Below, one piece after another: positions 28,579-36,917 of a stretch of DNA of 64,000 bases. Location of the stretch: positions 1 through 64,000 of the forward strand of contig NZ_AVFK01000021.1 of assembly GCF_000936425.1 (NCBI RefSeq), read 5' to 3'. The translations under genes were made by a program, and so were the position numbers. Each line of letters begins with the position of its first letter. The stretch's first letter is position 1. This DNA comes from Skermanella aerolata KACC 11604 (lineage in GTDB: Bacteria; Pseudomonadota; Alphaproteobacteria; Azospirillales; Azospirillaceae). The notes beneath the pieces are model-generated. The model was not told the DNA's origin. It was given only the letters and a program-made list of their open reading frames with translations, and searched no databases.

Positions 28579-29640
28579 ATGAAAGATTTGGAACTCCGCG
28601 CCGTCGAGGCTCTTACCGGGTTGCTGGGCGAGGTGCCGATAATCGAGTTGAAGGCTGTCAAAGCCTCGACGCTCATCGACAATCATGAAATCGACCTATT
28701 GGTCAGCATCGACGTGGCCGGTCATCCCCATACGCTCGTTTGTGAAATCAAATCTGACGTCAAATCGCATCATGTGCCGCTGGCGCTGCTTAAACTTGGA
28801 CAACGAGTTGCCAGTGTCGGCACCAATTCGACACCAGTTTTGTTAGCACCTTACTTCCCACCCAAAGCTCAGGAGCTTTGCAGGACATTCGGCGCCGGTT
28901 TCCTTGACTTGGAGGGGAATGCCAGGCTGGTCTTCGACGGCGTCTTTATCGAGCGTCATGTCGCCAGCAAGCCGGCCGCCGAGCGCCGTGAACTCAAGTC
29001 GATCTTCAAGCCCAAGGCGGCACAGGTGCTTCGAACAATGCTGCGCGATCCGCAGCATACTTGGCGCGTAACCGAACTTGCCGAGGCTGCCGGTGTCAGT
29101 CTGGGTCATGTCAGTAATGTCCGGACCGCTCTCCTCGATCGGGATTGGGCGGGCCTTGATCCCGGCGGCCTGTTTCTGACTGCTCCGGATGCTTTGTTGG
29201 ATGCATGGCGCGACGTCTACGATCCGCCAGCCGGCGTTCGGACAGAGTTTTACACGGTTTTACATGGTAAAGCGTTCGAGGAAGCTGTAAGGCGCGCGTC
29301 GTGCATTGATGACCAAGCTGGTAACGCGGTCCTTGCCTCGTTCTCCGCAGCGCATTGGCTCGCACCTTATGCCCGGACTGGAAGCCATTCCTTCTACGCC
29401 GACGAAACCGGGCTCGACCTTTTGAAACAGGCGCTGAAGCTCTCATTCGCATCCAAAGGAGCGAACATCATCGTGAACCGGTTGTCCGATATAGGCATTT
29501 TCCGCGATACGGTGGAGCCGGCGCCCGGCATCTTTTGTACCAGTCCGGTCCAAACCTATCTTGATCTCTCCTGCGCCGGTGAGCGTGGCGTGGAGGCGGC
29601 GGAACACCTTCGGCTTCAGAAATTGAATTGGTCGAAATGA
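28579..29640 (+). CDS. AbiEi-like antitoxin with endonuclease-fold and winged-helix parts
   Basis: This 353-residue protein has an N-terminal segment with the spacing of a PD-(D/E)xK core (EIDLLVSIDV with Asp39, then CEIKS with Glu56 and Lys58), followed at about residues 155-190 by a helix-turn-helix (WRVTELAEAAGVSLGHVSNVRTALLD). The C-terminal part is alpha/beta and unrecognised. It is coupled by ATGA to a nucleotidyltransferase gene, the arrangement of AbiE-type type IV toxin-antitoxin or phage-resistance pairs, where this gene is the antitoxin/repressor. Whether the nuclease-like core is active cannot be told. Confidence 0.7.
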   Translation: MKDLELRAVEALTGLLGEVPIIELKAVKASTLIDNHEIDLLVSIDVAGHPHTLVCEIKSDVKSHHVPLALLKLGQRVASVGTNSTPVLLAPYFPPKAQELCRTFGAGFLDLEGNARLVFDGVFIERHVASKPAAERRELKSIFKPKAAQVLRTMLRDPQHTWRVTELAEAAGVSLGHVSNVRTALLDRDWAGLDPGGLFLTAPDALLDAWRDVYDPPAGVRTEFYTVLHGKAFEEAVRRASCIDDQAGNAVLASFSAAHWLAPYARTGSHSFYADETGLDLLKQALKLSFASKGANIIVNRLSDIGIFRDTVEPAPGIFCTSPVQTYLDLSCAGERGVEAAEHLRLQKLNWSK

Positions 29641-30494
29641 CTCAAGAACCGCAATCGGCGGCGGATTACGACGACCGCACGACTGCCGCCGTGAAGGCGG
29701 TTTTGCTTGAGATCGGTCAGATTCTCGGCAGCTTCCACGGTAAATTCGCCGTCATTGGCGGTGCCGTACCCTGGCTTCTGCTCGAGAACGAGGATATGCC
29801 CCATGTCGGCACGCTTGATGTCGATCTCGGCCTTGACGCCGAAGCGCTGGGCGATGGCGAGTATGCCACTCTTATCCAATCACTGATGAGTCATGGCTAT
29901 CGGCAGCAGACAGGACTACGCCGCTTCCAACTCCTGCGTCAGGTTCCTGCCGACGACGATGCCGAACCGATCGATATCGTCGTCGATTTCCTGATGCCAC
30001 GTGATGCGGAAATCGTCAGGAACGTTCCTCCGATCATTGATGAGTTCGCCGTGCAGCGGGCCACCGGCGCCGACCTTGCGCTACGATTCCAGCAGATTAT
30101 AGCGATCGAGGGCCGAATGCCGAATGGCGGCAGGAACCGCGTTGAAACTGCGGTCGCGTCGATCCCAGCGCTTCTTGCGATGAAAGGTTTCGCGTTACAC
30201 GGGCGCTACAAGCAAAAGGACGCCTACGACATCTACTACTGCGTTCGAAACTATCGAGACGGTATCGAGGCTCTTGCCGCAGCTTGCCGGCCACTGCTTT
30301 CGCATAAGAGCGGCGTGAACGGCTACCAGCACATATCCGAAAAATTCGATGTGGTCGACGGCCATGGCCCGACCTGTGTCAGGCGCTTCGTCGAGGAAAC
30401 CCAAGTCCTTGGCGAACGGACGCCTGAACAGTGGCAGGTGGATGCTTTTGGTCAGATCGACGCATGGTTGCGTGCCCTCGGTCTCAGGAAATAA
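29637..30494 (+). CDS. AbiEii/AbiGii-like nucleotidyltransferase toxin
   Basis: This 285-residue protein contains the nucleotidyltransferase core: FAVIGGAVPWLLL (GG at residues 41-42) and GTLDVDLGLD (Asp61, Asp63), with a third acidic strand EPIDIVVDFLM. Later KGFALHGRYKQKDAYDIYYCVRNY is the helical segment shared by AbiEii proteins. The toxin class blocks growth by modifying RNA or nucleotides. The ATG at 29637 overlaps the antitoxin stop; a TTG 9 bases earlier is less likely. The pair interrupts the denitrification island between nirS and the Crp/Fnr genes. Confidence 0.75.
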   Translation: MTQEPQSAADYDDRTTAAVKAVLLEIGQILGSFHGKFAVIGGAVPWLLLENEDMPHVGTLDVDLGLDAEALGDGEYATLIQSLMSHGYRQQTGLRRFQLLRQVPADDDAEPIDIVVDFLMPRDAEIVRNVPPIIDEFAVQRATGADLALRFQQIIAIEGRMPNGGRNRVETAVASIPALLAMKGFALHGRYKQKDAYDIYYCVRNYRDGIEALAAACRPLLSHKSGVNGYQHISEKFDVVDGHGPTCVRRFVEETQVLGERTPEQWQVDAFGQIDAWLRALGLRK

Positions 30495-30514
30495 TGGAAA
30501 AGAGGCGCGGGGCT

Positions 30515-31282
30515 TCAAAAGCTCCCGCACAGCCCCCGCAGTGCGGCCACATCGGCAATCCGGACTTCCATTCCCGCCATGTCGATCCCATGCGGGCGCA
30601 GGCGCGCCATCACGCGGGAGAAGCTTTCCGGTTCTATGCCCAGGCGGCTGGCGACAAGGCTCTTGCGGAAGGGCAGGGTGACGACGACGGCGCCTGATTC
30701 CGCCGGGGTCAGCGACAGCAGGAAACCACCGACCCGCTGCACCGGCGTCTTCACCCTTAGCGAAGTTTTCTCCCGCGTCAGGCGGCGGTGCCAGAGCGCC
30801 AGATTGGACAGCATCGTGAAGGCGACCCGATGGTCCTGACGGAGTTTGCGCATGAATGGGGCGGCCGGAACGCGGGCGAGCAAGGCATCCTCCATGACTT
30901 CGGCGGACAGTGGGAAACTGCCGCTGGCGAACATGGCGGCCTCGGCGAAGGAGGATACCGGCTCGAAGACCTCGACCACGCTCTCTTCGCCGCCCTCGTT
31001 CAGGGCGAACAGCTTCACCTTGCCTTCCAGCACCACATAGAAGCAGTCGGCGTCGTCGCCGGACGCGAACAGGCTTGTCTGCGCGGGCATCCGCGCCACG
31101 GAGGTTCCCGTCAGCAAGTCCGCCAGCACCGTAATTTCCAGGCGCTGGAACAGCGGCAGCTTCGCTGCCAAAGCGGGGTCCAGGGGCTGGCCGGTCCACG
31201 TGGTGTGCTGGATGCGGCGGCTCGTGGAGCGGGCGGCGCAGGCTGGGCGCGGAACCGCGCAGTTGATCGGGCAGCAGGCCAT
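30515..31282 (-). CDS. Crp/Fnr-family regulator with N-terminal cysteine cluster
   Basis: This 255-residue regulator has a cyclic-nucleotide-type beta-roll (residues about 45-150), a dimerisation helix and a C-terminal HTH with the recognition helix EPESFSRVMARLR, whose Glu, Ser and Arg match FNR residues that read TTGAY sites. The N-terminus MACCPINCAVPRPAC holds Cys3, 4, 8 and 15, and Cys80 lies in the beta-roll. The spacing differs from FNR and there is no Cys at the FNR Cys122 position, so iron-sulfur binding is possible but unproven. GGAG 7 bases before the ATG supports the start. It follows a second Crp/Fnr gene by 34 bases. Confidence 0.85.
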   Translation of the reverse strand: MACCPINCAVPRPACAARSTSRRIQHTTWTGQPLDPALAAKLPLFQRLEITVLADLLTGTSVARMPAQTSLFASGDDADCFYVVLEGKVKLFALNEGGEESVVEVFEPVSSFAEAAMFASGSFPLSAEVMEDALLARVPAAPFMRKLRQDHRVAFTMLSNLALWHRRLTREKTSLRVKTPVQRVGGFLLSLTPAESGAVVVTLPFRKSLVASRLGIEPESFSRVMARLRPHGIDMAGMEVRIADVAALRGLCGSF

Positions 31283-31316
31283 GGCGGCGGTCTCCGGCAG
31301 AGGATCAGGTCACGGA

Positions 31317-32036
31317 TCAGGTCGGGGATTCTGGCTGGCAGAACGCGCGCAGTCCGGCAGGGTCGCCGATCACGACCTGGGTCTGACCGGCTCCCTGAAC
31401 GCCGAACCGGCGCAACTTGCCGAAGGCGCGCGACAAGCTTTCCGGCTGCATGCCCAGCTTCTGGGCCAGCATCTGCTTGGAGAAAGGCAGCGTGACGACA
31501 ATCCGGCCGTCGCCCTTGCCCTCGTGCCGGGACGATGCGCGGGCTTCCACCAGTTCCAGCAGGAAGATGCCCAGACGCTCCGCCGTCGATGCCATCTTCA
31601 GTGCGGTGATTTCCCGTACCAGCCCGCGCAGCCTCGTGGACATGCCGACCAGCATGCCGAGCACAAGGTCGAACCGTTGGTCGAGCAGCCGGGAAAGCCG
31701 GCGGCTCTCGATCGAGAACACCACGGCGTCGGTGATCACCCGCGCCGACATGTCGTAATGCGAATCCGGCGCCAGCGACTCCTCGCCGGCACTGTCGCCC
31801 GGCGACAGCGGATACAGCGGCACCGTGGTACCGGGTTCGTCGGGGACGTAGAGGGCGATCGTCCCCTCGACCACGACGAAAAGGTGCCGTGCCGCATCGC
31901 CGCGCTCATAGAGGACGGTCCCGGCGGGAAGTCTGGTGGTGGCCCCAAGGGAAACCAGGACGGATTGTTCGGCGTCGTCCAATCCTGAAAGCAGCGGATT
32001 GTGACGGATCGCGGTGAGGGTGGCTGAATCGATCAT
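31317..32036 (-). CDS. Crp/Fnr-family regulator (DNR/NNR-like)
   Basis: This 239-residue regulator has the beta-roll (VLYERGDAARHLFVVVEGTIALYV), dimer helix and HTH FSKQMLAQKLGMQPESLSRAFGKLR, again with Glu-xx-Ser-Arg expected to bind TTGAC-N4-GTCAA. It lacks N-terminal cysteines, like the DNR/NNR nitric oxide sensors that control nir, nor and nos. It is divergent from norC and shares with it the box at 32071-32084. The ATG at 32036 has no ribosome site upstream; the predicted transcription start falls on this ATG, so it may be leaderless. Confidence 0.85.
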   Translation of the reverse strand: MIDSATLTAIRHNPLLSGLDDAEQSVLVSLGATTRLPAGTVLYERGDAARHLFVVVEGTIALYVPDEPGTTVPLYPLSPGDSAGEESLAPDSHYDMSARVITDAVVFSIESRRLSRLLDQRFDLVLGMLVGMSTRLRGLVREITALKMASTAERLGIFLLELVEARASSRHEGKGDGRIVVTLPFSKQMLAQKLGMQPESLSRAFGKLRRFGVQGAGQTQVVIGDPAGLRAFCQPESPT

Positions 32037-32070
32037 AGGTAGACAATAGGGTCCAGGAACGCACCTGCAT

Positions 32071-32084
32071 TTGACCAAGGTCAA
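32071..32084. promoter_or_regulatory. FNR/NNR-type box between norC and the DNR-like gene
   Basis: TTGACCAAGGTCAA is a perfect TTGAC-N4-GTCAA site. At -41.5 it predicts start sites near 32119 for norC and 32036 for the divergent regulator, so it may drive norCBQD and autoregulate the regulator. Confidence 0.8.
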
Positions 32085-32193
32085 GGAATGTCCCACCCGG
32101 ATGGTCAACTTTGCCGGCACGTCATTGCGCCGCCGGCTTCCAAGCGTCCTTCAGGGGCTATGAGGCGGCGCCCAACCCGAGGAAAATTTCCCC

Positions 32194-32223
32194 ATGACAG
32201 ACGCAGGACGCGGCAAGCCATGA
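32194..32223 (+). CDS. 9-codon leader mini-ORF overlapping the norC start
   Basis: A GAGGAAAA ribosome site precedes ATG at 32194, and the frame reads MTDAGRGKP then TGA, whose T and G fall within the norC ATG (ATGA). norC itself has only a weak ribosome site. The mini-ORF could load ribosomes onto norC by coupled re-initiation. It is too short to be found by homology, so the evidence is positional only. Confidence 0.4.
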   Translation: MTDAGRGKP

Positions 32224-32672
32224 GCGAGCGCCTGACAAAAGCCGCGGCGCGTAACATCTTTTACGGCGGCTCGGCCTTCTTCTTCCTGGTCTTCGTCGGA
32301 CTTACGGCGTTGAGCCATAACTACATCCTCAATACAGGCACCAATACCGCCACGCTGACCGACGGCGTCGCCCGAGGCAAAGCGGTGTGGGAAAAGAACG
32401 CCTGCATCAACTGCCATTCCATCCTGGGCGAGGGCGCTTACTTCGCGCCGGAGGTCGGCAACGTGATGGCCCGCTGGGGCGTCGAGAATGACCCAGCTGC
32501 TTCCTACGACACTCTGAAAGCCTGGATGGAAGCGCAGCCCAGCGGCATCGAAGGCCGCCGGCAGATGCCGCAGTTCCACCTGACCGAGCAGGAAATGAGG
32601 GACCTTTCCGAGTTCCTGTCGTGGGTCGGCACGATCAAGACCCAGAACTGGCCGCCCAACAAAGCCGGCTGA
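32220..32672 (+). CDS. norC: NorC, cytochrome c subunit of NO reductase
   Basis: This 150-residue protein has one N-terminal membrane anchor (FYGGSAFFFLVFVGLTAL), a heme c site CINCHS (near residue 60) and the NorC sequence ILGEGAYFAPEVGNV with MPQFHLTEQEM near the end, where the Met is the axial ligand candidate. It takes electrons from periplasmic cytochromes and passes them to NorB. The ATG at 32220 matches known NorC N-termini; the upstream extension is not family-like. Confidence 0.95.
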   Translation: MSERLTKAAARNIFYGGSAFFFLVFVGLTALSHNYILNTGTNTATLTDGVARGKAVWEKNACINCHSILGEGAYFAPEVGNVMARWGVENDPAASYDTLKAWMEAQPSGIEGRRQMPQFHLTEQEMRDLSEFLSWVGTIKTQNWPPNKAG

Positions 32673-32685
32673 GGAGCACACCGCC

Positions 32686-32717
32686 GTGAGAGATCAGCCA
32701 TGAGAGATCAGTCATGA
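32686..32717 (+). repeat. tandem 14-base start-stop repeat before norB
   Basis: The unit TGAGAGATCAGYCA occurs twice in tandem and the beginning of norB (ATGAGATACC) looks like a partial third copy. Each unit reads as a 5-codon frame (GTG or ATG, AGA GAT CAG YCA, TGA) whose stop overlaps the next start, the last one being norB. Confidence 0.6.
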
Positions 32718-34063
32718 GATACCAATCCCAAAAGGTCGCCCTGGTCTATTTCGCCGGAGCCCTCCTCCTGTTCGTCGTCCAGGTTCTGGTCGGGACGCTG
32801 GCCGGCGTCGTCTACGTCCTGCCCAATGTCTTGTCGGAACTGGTGCCCTTCAACGTCATCCGCATGATTCACACCAATGCCCTGATCGTGTGGCTGCTGA
32901 TGGGCTTCTTCGGCGCCGGCTATTATCTGGTTCCAGAAGAAGCCGAAACCGAGCTTTACAGCACGAAGCTGGCCTATATCCAGTTCGGCCTGTTCATGTT
33001 CGGCGGCCTTGCCGCCGTCGTCAGCTACCTGTTCGGCATCCACGAGGGGCGCGAGTTCCTGGAACAGCCGATGTGGATCAAGATGGCCATCGTCGTGGTC
33101 GCCTTGATGTACCTGTTCAACCTGTCCATGACGGTCCTGAGGGGCCGGCGCAATGCCGTCACCAACGTCCTGATGCTGGGCCTGTGGGGCATCGCCGTCT
33201 TCTTTCTGTTCGCCTTCTACAACCCGCACAACCTGGCGCTCGACAAGATGTACTGGTGGTACATCGTCCATCTCTGGGTCGAAGGCGTCTGGGAACTGGT
33301 GATGGCCTCGGTCCTGGCCTTCATGATGATCAAGCTGACCGGCGTGGACCGCGAAGTGGTCGAAAAATGGCTCTACGCCATCGTCGGTCTGGCCCTGTTC
33401 AGCGGGTTGCTCGGCACCGGCCACCACTATTACTGGATTGGCACTCCCGGTTACTGGCAGTGGATCGGCAGCTTGTTCTCCACGCTGGAAGTAGCACCCT
33501 TCTTTGCCATGGTCGTATTCGCCTTCACGATGGTCTGGAAGGGCGGCCGCGACCACCCCAACAAGGCGGCCATGCTCTGGGCTTTGGGCTGCGCCGTCAT
33601 GGCCTTCTTCGGCGCCGGCGTCTGGGGCTTCCTGCACACGCTCGCCCCGATCAACTACTACACCCACGGGACCCAGGTCACGGCGGCCCACGGCCATCTC
33701 GCCTTCTTCGGCGCCTATGTGATGCTGAACCTCGCGATCATGACCTATGCCATGCCGTATCTGCGCAACCGGCAGCCCTACAACCAGATGCTCAACATGT
33801 GGAGCTTCTGGCTGATGACCTCCGCGATGGCGTTCATGACCTTCTCCCTGACCTTCGCCGGAGTCGTCCAGGTCCACCTGCAACGCGTGCTCGGCATGGG
33901 CTACATGGAGGTTCAGGATCAGCTTGCGCTATTCTACTGGATGCGCCTCGGCTCCGGTGTCGTCGTGGCAATCTCGGCCCTGATGTTCGTCTACTCGGTC
34001 TTCGGTCCAGTGCGTGAGGAGCGGCCGGCCCGGCTGGCCAAGGCCCTGCAACCCGCCGAATGA
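32714..34063 (+). CDS. norB: NorB, catalytic subunit of NO reductase (cNor)
   Basis: This 449-residue, 12-helix protein of the heme-copper oxidase superfamily reduces NO to N2O. It shows the cNor-specific Glu region HLWVEGVWELVMAS, the distal metal His motif GTGHHYYWIG, and HGHLAFFGAYVMLNLAIMTYAMP for heme ligation. It is not the quinol-dependent qNor type, which would carry an N-terminal extension. It lies 41 bases after norC. Confidence 0.96.
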   Translation: MRYQSQKVALVYFAGALLLFVVQVLVGTLAGVVYVLPNVLSELVPFNVIRMIHTNALIVWLLMGFFGAGYYLVPEEAETELYSTKLAYIQFGLFMFGGLAAVVSYLFGIHEGREFLEQPMWIKMAIVVVALMYLFNLSMTVLRGRRNAVTNVLMLGLWGIAVFFLFAFYNPHNLALDKMYWWYIVHLWVEGVWELVMASVLAFMMIKLTGVDREVVEKWLYAIVGLALFSGLLGTGHHYYWIGTPGYWQWIGSLFSTLEVAPFFAMVVFAFTMVWKGGRDHPNKAAMLWALGCAVMAFFGAGVWGFLHTLAPINYYTHGTQVTAAHGHLAFFGAYVMLNLAIMTYAMPYLRNRQPYNQMLNMWSFWLMTSAMAFMTFSLTFAGVVQVHLQRVLGMGYMEVQDQLALFYWMRLGSGVVVAISALMFVYSVFGPVREERPARLAKALQPAE

Positions 34064-34129
34064 CCGGGATGCCGGCATCCTCCGCCCGAGGGTGCCGGCA
34101 TTGCCATCGCCGTTTCCGGAGCTTCAATT

Positions 34130-34939
34130 ATGCCCGACAGCCTGAACCCCGAAATCTTCGCCGCCGAAGTCCCCTACTACGAGCCGACCGGCGACGAATG
34201 CGACCTGTTCGTCCACGCCTATAACCACAACCTACCCTTGCTGCTAAAAGGGCCGACCGGCTGCGGCAAGACCCGGTTCGTGGCACACATGGCGGCGAAG
34301 CTCGGCTGCCCGCTGCACACCGTTTCCTGCCACGACGACCTGACGGCGGCCGACCTGACCGGCCGCTATCTGCTGAAGGGCGGAGACACCGTCTGGGTCG
34401 ATGGCCCGCTGACCCGCGCCGTCCGCGAGGGCGCCATCTGCTATCTCGACGAGGTGGTGGAGGCACGGAAGGACGTGACCGTCGTGCTCCATCCGCTGAC
34501 CGACGACCGACGCGTTCTGCCGCTGGAACGGACCGGCGAGATCATCGTCGCTCCGCCCGGATTCATGCTGGTCGTCTCCTATAATCCCGGCTACCAGAAC
34601 ATCCTGAAAAGCCTCAAGCCGAGCACCCGGCAGCGTTTCCTGGCGGTCGAGTTCGACTTCCCGCCGCCCGAGCGCGAGGCCGAGATCGTGTCGCGCGAAA
34701 GCGGATTGCCGGTCGAACGCTGCCGTCCCCTGGTCCGCCTTGCCGGAGCACTGCGCGATCTGAAAGGCCAGGACCTGGAGGAAGGAGTCTCCACCCGCCT
34801 GCTGGTCTACTGCGCCACCCTGATATCGTCCGGCATGCGGATGGAGCGCGCGATCCTCGCGGCGATGATCGAACCGCTGACCGACGACCCCGACATCCGC
34901 AAGGCGCTGCTGCGCGTCATCGACATCACGCTCGGCTGA
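34130..34939 (+). CDS. norQ: NorQ, MoxR-type AAA+ ATPase
   Basis: This 269-residue ATPase has Walker A GPTGCGKT (residues 41-48), Walker B AICYLDEVVEARKD and sensor region VVSYNPGYQ. NorQ with the VWA protein NorD inserts the non-heme iron into NorB. The C-terminal half ends in the small lid domain, and norD follows after 8 bases. Confidence 0.95.
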   Translation: MPDSLNPEIFAAEVPYYEPTGDECDLFVHAYNHNLPLLLKGPTGCGKTRFVAHMAAKLGCPLHTVSCHDDLTAADLTGRYLLKGGDTVWVDGPLTRAVREGAICYLDEVVEARKDVTVVLHPLTDDRRVLPLERTGEIIVAPPGFMLVVSYNPGYQNILKSLKPSTRQRFLAVEFDFPPPEREAEIVSRESGLPVERCRPLVRLAGALRDLKGQDLEEGVSTRLLVYCATLISSGMRMERAILAAMIEPLTDDPDIRKALLRVIDITLG

Positions 34940-34947
34940 GGCGGGTC

Positions 34948-36870
34948 ATGGTTTCCATTTTCGAACCGGAGGAAACAGTCGGTCAGGCTTGGCACCGGCT
35001 GGTCGGCGGCAACGGCAGCTATAAGCATCACGCGGACGCCGCCATCGGCCTGGACGAGGTCCGAACCAGCCTGGGTGTCATGTTCCGGGCACTCGGCGGC
35101 AAGGGCGGAGTCCGTCTGGCCGCCAGCGGGGCAGGGGCATCCAACCACCGGCTGACCCTGCTGCAAAGGATCGGCCTTGGCACGGAGAAGCTCGATGGCG
35201 CCCGGTTCGACGGAGCGACGCTCGAACTGCCCGCCCGGATCGACTGTTTTCCGACCCGTGCCGAGAACGAGGCGCTGTACGAGTGGCTGATCGCCTGGTT
35301 TACCTGCGCCGAACCCAATCCTTTGCCTGCACCCACCGATCCGCTGCAAGCCGACATCGCTCGCCTGCGCGCGGCCGGCGCCACGACATCGCTCGCCCTC
35401 AATATCTGGCCGGGTTTGCGGAAACACCACATCGCGCTTTGCCGCGCCATGCTCGCTGCCCGGCCGGCCCGTCGCCTGCCGCCCATCGAGGCCACCGTCG
35501 AGGCCGCCGTCATCGCCCTGCTGGGCGGTCCGGGCGCACCGGACGGCATGGCGGCGATGCTCGACCCGACCGTCCCGCTGGAGAACTGGGTTGCCGCCGG
35601 CGGCTACAAACCGTTCCTGCCGGTGCCTCTGTGGGGCGAGGTCATCCCGATGCGGGCGGCATCTCCGCGCGCACCGTCCCAGGATGCGGAACTCGGGACC
35701 CCTCCTTCCGCGACCGACGGCAAGCGCCGCCGCGCGGCCCGGCGCGAGAACGACCAGACCCGCCGCAACGATCCGTTGATCCTGAATCGGTTCGAAAAGA
35801 TCATCGGCCTGTCGGAAATGGTCAACATCAACCGCTCGGTCGAGGACGACGACGAGGACGGCGCGCGCAAGGCCGCCGAGGACTTGGACGAGTTGAGCGT
35901 CGGGCAGCACGACCGCCGCGCCGCGACCAAGCTGCGCATGGACATCGACCTCGCGGCGGAAGCCGTGGATACGTCCGTACTGACCGCCGAACTGAGCTAT
36001 CCGGAGTGGGACTATACCCGTGGCGTCCTCCACCCCGACCACTGCCGCGTGATCGCTGGTGCCGCCTCCGCCGAGGGTGGTGAAACCTGGAGCCCCGATG
36101 CCGCCGCCCAGCGCCGCATCCGCACGGTGCGCCGCCAGTTCGAAGCGCTCCGCCCGCGCCGCCAGCGTTTGACCGCCCAGCCCGACGGCGACGAACTGGA
36201 CCTCTCCTCCCTGGTCCGGTCCGTCGCCGACCGAAGGGCCGGCGGCCCCGGCTCCGACCGCCTCTACACCGCCGTCCGTCCGGTGGCGCGCGACCTTTCG
36301 GTCGCGGTGCTGGTGGACGTATCGCTGTCCACCGACGGCTGGATCGACGGTCACCGCATACTCGACGTGGAGAAGGAGGCGCTGCTGGCCTTCAGCCACG
36401 GCCTCGCCGCCTGCCAGGACGAGCACGGCATCTTCACCTTCACGTCACAGCGGCGCAACCACGTGCATGTCCGCACGGTCAAGGACTTCGATGAGCCCTT
36501 GAGCGATCTGGTGGACCGGCGCATCCAGGCGCTCAAGCCGGGCCACTACACCCGCATCGGCGCCGCCATCCGCCACACCGCGAAACGGCTTTCCGAGCGG
36601 CCCCACCATCACCGCCTGCTGCTCCTGCTGTCGGACGGCAAGCCCAACGACATGGACCACTACGAAGGCCGCTACGCGATCGAGGACACCCACATGGCGA
36701 TCCGCGAAGCCCGGCGCGCCGGGCTCAAGGTGTTCGGCGTGACGGTAGACGAGCAGGCCCGCGACTACTTCCCCTACCTGTTCGGCAAGGGCGCCTATGC
36801 GATCTTCCCGCATGTCGCCCGCCTGCCGTCGGCCTTGCCCGCCATCTACCGCCAGATCGCCTGCGCCTGA
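34948..36870 (+). CDS. norD: NorD, VWA-domain activator of NO reductase
   Basis: This 640-residue protein carries a C-terminal von Willebrand A domain (residues about 450-640) with the MIDAS motif DVSLSTD and the later LLLLSDGKPND. The long N-terminal part is helical with an acidic stretch (VEDDDEDGARKAAEDLDEL). It works with NorQ in NorCB activation. The stop is followed by a GC-rich hairpin. Confidence 0.94.
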   Translation: MVSIFEPEETVGQAWHRLVGGNGSYKHHADAAIGLDEVRTSLGVMFRALGGKGGVRLAASGAGASNHRLTLLQRIGLGTEKLDGARFDGATLELPARIDCFPTRAENEALYEWLIAWFTCAEPNPLPAPTDPLQADIARLRAAGATTSLALNIWPGLRKHHIALCRAMLAARPARRLPPIEATVEAAVIALLGGPGAPDGMAAMLDPTVPLENWVAAGGYKPFLPVPLWGEVIPMRAASPRAPSQDAELGTPPSATDGKRRRAARRENDQTRRNDPLILNRFEKIIGLSEMVNINRSVEDDDEDGARKAAEDLDELSVGQHDRRAATKLRMDIDLAAEAVDTSVLTAELSYPEWDYTRGVLHPDHCRVIAGAASAEGGETWSPDAAAQRRIRTVRRQFEALRPRRQRLTAQPDGDELDLSSLVRSVADRRAGGPGSDRLYTAVRPVARDLSVAVLVDVSLSTDGWIDGHRILDVEKEALLAFSHGLAACQDEHGIFTFTSQRRNHVHVRTVKDFDEPLSDLVDRRIQALKPGHYTRIGAAIRHTAKRLSERPHHHRLLLLLSDGKPNDMDHYEGRYAIEDTHMAIREARRAGLKVFGVTVDEQARDYFPYLFGKGAYAIFPHVARLPSALPAIYRQIACA

Positions 36871-36880
36871 AGCGGACGAT

Positions 36881-36905
36881 CCGGCGGTTCCGAAACTTCC
36901 GCCGG
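36881..36905. terminator. hairpin after norD
   Basis: CCGGCGG and CCGCCGG form a 7-base stem around an 11-base loop, 11 bases after the norD stop and just before the convergent end of the Rap1a-like gene. It may terminate transcription from both sides; there is no T run. Confidence 0.5.
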
Positions 36906-36917
36906 GTAGCCTGGCGG

